Shown here: positions 6,579 through 9,666 of the stretch, in pieces
Layout of the letters: every line of letters begins with the position of its first letter
How positions within the stretch are numbered: the stretch's first letter is position 1
DNA from: Bacteroidota bacterium
GTDB lineage: Bacteria; Bacteroidota; Bacteroidia; Bacteroidales; Prolixibacteraceae
Direction of reading: 5' to 3'
Assembly: GCA_013203755.1 (NCBI GenBank)
Contig: JABMPI010000456.1
Location: forward strand, 1-9,666
Length of the DNA stretch: 9,666 nt
The notes under the pieces: generated by a model
The model's input: only the letters and a program-made list of their open reading frames with translations
What the model was told of the DNA's origin: nothing
Database searches by the model: none
Translations under genes and position numbers: made by a program

Positions 6579-7841
6579 TTACCAATCCACTTCCGCTCTT
6601 CTAATCGGCATTGTCATGCAACGCGCACCGCCGCCACCTCGCGCCAGTTCAGAGCCTGCAATTTGTACAACGCATTTTTTATAATCATCAAGCAAAACTT
6701 TACCGTTAATTACATCGGTAGCATTAATAATTTCATACCCATTGTTATTCAGCGCTTCAATGGTGTGATTGTTTCTTGCATAGCCAATTATTTTGCCGGG
6801 TTCGAATGCAAAAAAGTTGGCGCCGCTGTGCCACTGTTCGCGTTCCTGAATCCACGAATCGTTATTTCCCCCACAATTAATGGGTTTTAAATCTATTCCT
6901 AAAGTTTTAAGAGCCGCTGGAATATTTGGCACTTCTTCTATTTTGGTAACCTTTTTATTATCCAGTTGAATATGAATGGTTCGTAAGCGGTTCATTTTGT
7001 AAATAACCGGTTCGTAAACCATACACGAATCGGTATTTAAAAAGGTAAAAACCATGTCAAGATGAATAAAAGATTCTGGTGTGGATGGCAATTCCTGAAC
7101 AATAATGTGCTGAGGTTCTGATTTAAGTTGTTTAATATTTTCAATAATAAAATCGATTCCCTGAGTACTGGTTCTAACTCCTGTGCCAATTACAAAAACA
7201 TTGTCGCGTGCCATCTGAAAATCGCCACCCTCCAATGTCGATTTTGGATTATTAATAATGCCTGAATTCGATTTTGAAGGATTTAAGGTTGTAGTTTCAA
7301 TATTTGGATGATGATTAAAAACGGCTTCCATAATTATACTTTCCCTTTCGCGCACAGGATTGGCCATTTTGCCAATTAGCATGTGGTTGTTCATGCCCAT
7401 TGCCGAATCGCGGGTAAAAAAAAGGTTGTGTAACGGACGCAACAAAAATCGTTCGTTACCCAAATAATTGGTGAGGTTGTTCTTTTCCAGAACTATACCT
7501 TCAATAAGAAGATTGGCCAAATTAACTGGGCTGTTTTGTGCCAAATTCATTTCCATGCCCATAATTCCTTCGCTTATACAAATTTCTTTTAATAAGCTTA
7601 ATTTTACATTTTCATTCTGTAAGATGTCGGTTAATAGACTTTTGACATTAAAAACGGAAGTTATCTTTTCTAAAACACCTGCCAATTGAGCGTATTCTTT
7701 TGATGCGATGGAAAGATTTAGAATGTCGCTGTAAAGCGCGCGCTCTGCATTTTCCGGTGTCATGTTTTCAACTTCGGAGCCGGGTTGATGAATAATTACC
7801 CCTTCCAGTTTTCCGAATTCAGAATTAATACAAGTCTTCAT
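6579..7841 (-). CDS. arcA: arginine deiminase (EC 3.5.3.6)
   Basis: This 420-residue enzyme of the guanidino-group-modifying superfamily is predicted to hydrolyse L-arginine to citrulline and ammonia in the cytoplasm. The N-terminus (GKLEGVIIHQPGSEVENMTPEN) is typical of arginine deiminases. Catalytic signatures appear in order: FTRD at 142-145 (Asp145), LEGGD at 203-207 (Glu204), HLD at 260-262 (His260, Asp262), the GGNNDSWIQEREQWHSGAN block at 324-342, and RGGGGARCMTMPIRR at 401-415 with the nucleophile Cys408. The spacing of these residues agrees with bacterial ArcA except for a longer His-to-Cys interval. No ornithine carbamoyltransferase, carbamate kinase or arginine/ornithine antiporter gene is next to it, so it stands outside a classical arc operon. 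It is the first gene of the minus-strand run and has its own promoter at 7877-7884. A related amidinotransferase activity is less likely given the full residue set. Confidence 0.88.
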   Translation of the reverse strand: MKTCINSEFGKLEGVIIHQPGSEVENMTPENAERALYSDILNLSIASKEYAQLAGVLEKITSVFNVKSLLTDILQNENVKLSLLKEICISEGIMGMEMNLAQNSPVNLANLLIEGIVLEKNNLTNYLGNERFLLRPLHNLFFTRDSAMGMNNHMLIGKMANPVRERESIIMEAVFNHHPNIETTTLNPSKSNSGIINNPKSTLEGGDFQMARDNVFVIGTGVRTSTQGIDFIIENIKQLKSEPQHIIVQELPSTPESFIHLDMVFTFLNTDSCMVYEPVIYKMNRLRTIHIQLDNKKVTKIEEVPNIPAALKTLGIDLKPINCGGNNDSWIQEREQWHSGANFFAFEPGKIIGYARNNHTIEALNNNGYEIINATDVINGKVLLDDYKKCVVQIAGSELARGGGGARCMTMPIRRAEVDW

Positions 7842-7874
7842 ATTGTTGAACTATTTTTGGTAATACTAACCAGT

Positions 7875-7895
7875 TTCAAAGATATAAACTTTGAA
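7875..7895. repeat. 7+7 bp palindrome over the arginine deiminase promoter (operator candidate)
   Basis: TTCAAAG (7875-7881) and CTTTGAA (7889-7895) are perfect inverted arms around a 7-nt AT-only spacer. The left arm and spacer overlap the minus-strand -7 element at 7877-7884. The position and two-fold symmetry suit a repressor or activator dimer. The regulator is unknown, and symmetry by chance in AT-rich DNA cannot be excluded. Confidence 0.4.
7877..7884 (-). promoter_or_regulatory. -7 promoter element for arginine deiminase
   Basis: On the minus strand TATCTTTG is a perfect match to the Bacteroidota -7 consensus TAnnTTTG. It lies 36 nt before the ATG at 7841, giving a leader of about 30 nt. 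No clear TTTG -33 box is seen. Confidence 0.6.
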
Positions 7896-7963
7896 GTTGT
7901 GATTTTTGATAATTGAAACGAGCATTAAAAAAAATCGTTAATAAGAATGATTAAAAGGCTAGT

Positions 7964-7971
7964 TACATTTG
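7964..7971 (+). promoter_or_regulatory. -7 promoter element for the DUF4294 gene
   Basis: TACATTTG matches the Bacteroidota -7 consensus TAnnTTTG perfectly. Transcription would start near 7977-7980. A TTG codon at 7969 that opens the DUF4294 frame lies inside this element and so cannot be the translation start. The -33 region is not well conserved. Confidence 0.6.
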
Positions 7972-8043
7972 TATCGAAATAAAACAAACAATCATAAACA
8001 ATTGAATTATTCGTTCTACTTTTACAATGTTAAATCAAAAATA

Positions 8044-8628
8044 TTGAGACGGCTTATATTCATATTGGTTTTTTTCGTTTCCTTTTTGGGTTTGAGAGCT
8101 CAGGAGCGCGATACATCAGAAATTATGATGGGGATTATTGATGGCAATGATACCATAATTCATAAAAATATTGATGAGGTGCGTGTTTTTCCCCAGCGAG
8201 AATTTAAAAATAACCGGCAGCGACGACGTTATACACGATACATTTTAAAGGTAAAAAAAGTTTATCCGGTGGCGGTTAAAGCGCGTGTTCTGTTGGCTAA
8301 ATACGAGCCGGAATATTATGCACTGGAAAAGCAAAGTGACCGAAGAAAGTTGATGAAAAAGCTGGAAAAAGAGTTATTTGCGGAACACAAAGAAGATTTG
8401 AAAAAATGGTCGATGTCGGATGGAAAGATTCTTTTAAAATTAATTAATCGCGAAACTGAAAGAACTCCGTATACTTTAATAAAGGATTTTAGGGGCGATG
8501 TAAGAGCCGTTTTTTGGCAGGGAATTGCCCGCATATTTAGTAACAATTTAAAATCGGGTTACGACGCGGAAGAGGAGGACCGGATTTTGGAGGAGATTGT
8601 TACTTTGATTGAGGCTGGGTACTTGTAA
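8044..8628 (+). CDS. DUF4294 family secreted protein
   Basis: The C-terminal 150 residues match the Bacteroidota DUF4294 family (function unknown). They contain the basic RRRYTRYILKVKKVYPVAVKAR block, charged helices, DGKILLKLINRETERTPYTL, RAVFWQGIARIFSNNLKSGYD, and a terminal EEIVTLIEAGYL. A signal peptide precedes them (RRLIFILVFFVSFLGLRAQ), so the protein is probably periplasmic or outer-membrane associated. The start is uncertain. The frame is open back to TTG 7969, but that codon lies in the -7 promoter element. TTG 8044 gives a 194-residue product that starts at the signal peptide, so I use it. An ATG at 8027 is out of frame and would join the gene if the A5 run at 8037-8041 had one more A. 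It is divergent from arginine deiminase and convergent with the PorP/SprF-like gene. Confidence 0.8.
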   Translation: MRRLIFILVFFVSFLGLRAQERDTSEIMMGIIDGNDTIIHKNIDEVRVFPQREFKNNRQRRRYTRYILKVKKVYPVAVKARVLLAKYEPEYYALEKQSDRRKLMKKLEKELFAEHKEDLKKWSMSDGKILLKLINRETERTPYTLIKDFRGDVRAVFWQGIARIFSNNLKSGYDAEEEDRILEEIVTLIEAGYL

Positions 8629-8630
8629 GT

Positions 8631-8791
8631 AGTCTTTGCAAGAAAACGCCAAATACTGCGTTACTCTCGCTTTGAAAACAGTCATCCGTCGGCTGACGGA
8701 GTAAATTCCTTGATTTTCAAAACTTCGAAAGCCTTGTCTTTGACGTTTTCTCATCAAAGACTTCAAAAAATGGAGTTTTCTTGCAGGCACT
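8631..8791. repeat. nested palindromic intergenic element, about 160 bp
   Basis: The outer arms TGCAAGAAAACGCCA (8637-8651) and TGGAGTTTTCTTGCA (8771-8785) are inverted repeats matching at 14 of 15 positions, with weaker symmetry out to AGT (8631-8633) and ACT (8789-8791). Inside are two further structures. Arms TTTGAAAA (8671-8678) and TTTTCAAA (8714-8721) enclose the hairpin TCCGTC-GGCT-GACGGA (8685-8700). Next to it GTCTTTGA (8736-8743) and TCAAAGAC (8754-8761) close a 10-nt loop. Folded, this gives an outer stem with two inner stem-loops. It begins 2 nt after the DUF4294 stop and lies between convergent genes. It may be a MITE or REP-like repeat or a bidirectional terminator. The minus-strand open frame across it looks like a by-product of the repeat. 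Confidence 0.6.
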
Positions 8792-8904
8792 AAGGAAGAA
8801 ATGAGTGATTGCGTGAACGAGTGGCGGGGTAACTATAACAGCGATTTCTAATCCTAACTTTTTCAAGACTGCCAACTGAGACTGAGACTAAAAACAACAC
8901 CTTC

Positions 8905-9666
8905 CTACTGCTTTCCAAATTCTTCTTCGTAATGATTGTAAAAGGGCATTCTTTGTTTCATGTCGACTTTTTTTAGGAAAAAGGAGAGTGAAATTTCGCT
9001 TGTTCCGCCAGAGTCGCCCCTTAACCCCGAAACTGTAAAATCGTAACTATACATAAATTGCCAATTGTTTTTCATATAACCAAAAAGAAATATTACTGCA
9101 TCGTATCTTAATCCAAAACTCTGTCTAAACCATGTTCCTGCGGTAAGTCCACGCTTTGTGGCAAAAATACCGTAATTTATTTGCTGAAAAATTCCTTGGG
9201 ATTGGATAATTAGTTGTGGCGAGATATCAAATTTTTTGCGATAATGACCATAAAGATAAACAGGTAGACGTGCTCCAAAATGGCCGGTGTATTTTCGGGG
9301 AAGTTTAGAAACATCCTCTTGTCCGCTGTAATACGATTGTTGAGGTTCTGTTAAATGATGTATTGCAACGCCATAAAATAATCGTTTACTGTACACTAAA
9401 ATACCAGTCGAAAAATCGACATAATTGTAATTTGGATCGGTTATATTAGCTAGCTCCGCGGAGGTTCCGTGGTTGCCATAATTTGGGTCCAGGTTGTCGT
9501 TGAAAGTTAACTCGCTCGTATTCAGTGAATTTTGATTGAAGCCAGCTTGCAGTCCTCCATTAAACATATATTTTTGGCTCAAGCGAATATTAACCGAGTA
9601 GGACAAGTTAATTTGCATTGAATTTATCAGGTTATTTCCCTGAGCATCATTCAGAACATTCAAGCC
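8905..9666 (-). CDS. PorP/SprF family type IX secretion membrane protein (5' end outside window)
   Basis: The last 253 residues of a gene that continues past the window edge are visible; at the edge the frame is open, so the TTG at 9663 is not a real start. The sequence consists of alternating amphipathic beta-strands of an outer-membrane barrel and fits the PorP/SprF family. It has SYSVNIRLSQKYMFNGGLQAGF near the left end, then FNDNLDPNYG, DFSTGILVYSKRLFYGVAIHHLTEP, KYTGHFGARLPVY, and the family-typical end YDFTVSGLRGDSGGTSEISLSFF. Family members run to roughly 300-340 residues, so about 50-90 N-terminal residues including the signal peptide are missing. PorP/SprF proteins anchor T9SS substrates or bridge PorK/N and PorE, and are often encoded beside a large secreted adhesin. 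That neighbour would lie beyond the right edge. It is one of many paralogues in such genomes, so no specific symbol is given. Confidence 0.85.
   Translation of the reverse strand, partial: GLNVLNDAQGNNLINSMQINLSYSVNIRLSQKYMFNGGLQAGFNQNSLNTSELTFNDNLDPNYGNHGTSAELANITDPNYNYVDFSTGILVYSKRLFYGVAIHHLTEPQQSYYSGQEDVSKLPRKYTGHFGARLPVYLYGHYRKKFDISPQLIIQSQGIFQQINYGIFATKRGLTAGTWFRQSFGLRYDAVIFLFGYMKNNWQFMYSYDFTVSGLRGDSGGTSEISLSFFLKKVDMKQRMPFYNHYEEEFGKQ

Noticed and set aside
8548..8790. 80-codon open frame on the minus strand over the palindromic element
   Set aside because: It overlaps the end of the DUF4294 gene, has no recognisable similarity, and its frame follows from the inverted-repeat structure. 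It is a by-product rather than a gene.
8875..8889. Tandem ACTGAG-ACTGAG-ACT
   Set aside because: Two and a half copies of a 6-bp unit can arise by chance or slippage, and nothing links it to a function.
1..9666. CRISPR arrays, tRNA or rRNA genes, complete insertion sequences, phage genes
   Set aside because: I looked for spaced direct repeats, tRNA-like cloverleafs, rRNA sequence and transposase or phage protein motifs, and found none.

Overview
The window looks like chromosomal DNA of a Bacteroidota bacterium, probably of the Marinilabiliales/Prolixibacteraceae type (inference). The DNA is AT-rich and the genes lack clear Shine-Dalgarno sites. TAnnTTTG-type -7 promoter elements stand in front of several genes. 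The protein families are also characteristic: a SusC-like carboxypeptidase-regulatory plus plug protein, a PorE-like type IX secretion (T9SS) lipoprotein, a PorP/SprF-like outer-membrane protein, and the DUF2851 and DUF4294 families.

Layout: (i) 1-265 holds a small non-coding element (51-159) with 15-bp terminal inverted repeats and an abutting 4-bp direct duplication, best read as a MITE. (ii) 266-928 (+) encodes a secreted protein that matches the N-terminal part of a SusC-type TonB-dependent receptor and stops exactly where the beta-barrel should begin. (iii) 929-1406 is a gene-poor stretch with small inverted repeats. (iv) 1407-3401 (+) encodes the PorE-like lipoprotein. (v) 3540-7841 is a run of four genes on the minus strand. 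In transcription order these are arginine deiminase, a SpoU/TrmH-family RNA methyltransferase, a DUF2851 protein and a two-transmembrane RCK potassium channel; the last two are only 4 nt apart. (vi) 7842-8043 is a divergent regulatory region with a good -7 element on each strand and a 7+7 bp palindrome over the minus-strand one. (vii) 8044-8628 (+) is a DUF4294 secreted protein with an uncertain start. (viii) 8631-8791 is a nested palindromic element between convergent genes. (ix) 8905-9666 (-) is the 3' part of a PorP/SprF-like gene that runs off the window.

Functionally, PorE and the PorP/SprF-like protein both point to T9SS and its attachment to the outer membrane and peptidoglycan, but they lie apart and share no operon. 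The minus-strand group looks like housekeeping genes (arginine catabolism, RNA modification, potassium flux) rather than one pathway. I see no new multi-gene system. The least ordinary items are the barrel-less SusC-like plug protein, the MITE with a clean duplication, the nested palindromic element and the disturbed start of the DUF4294 gene.
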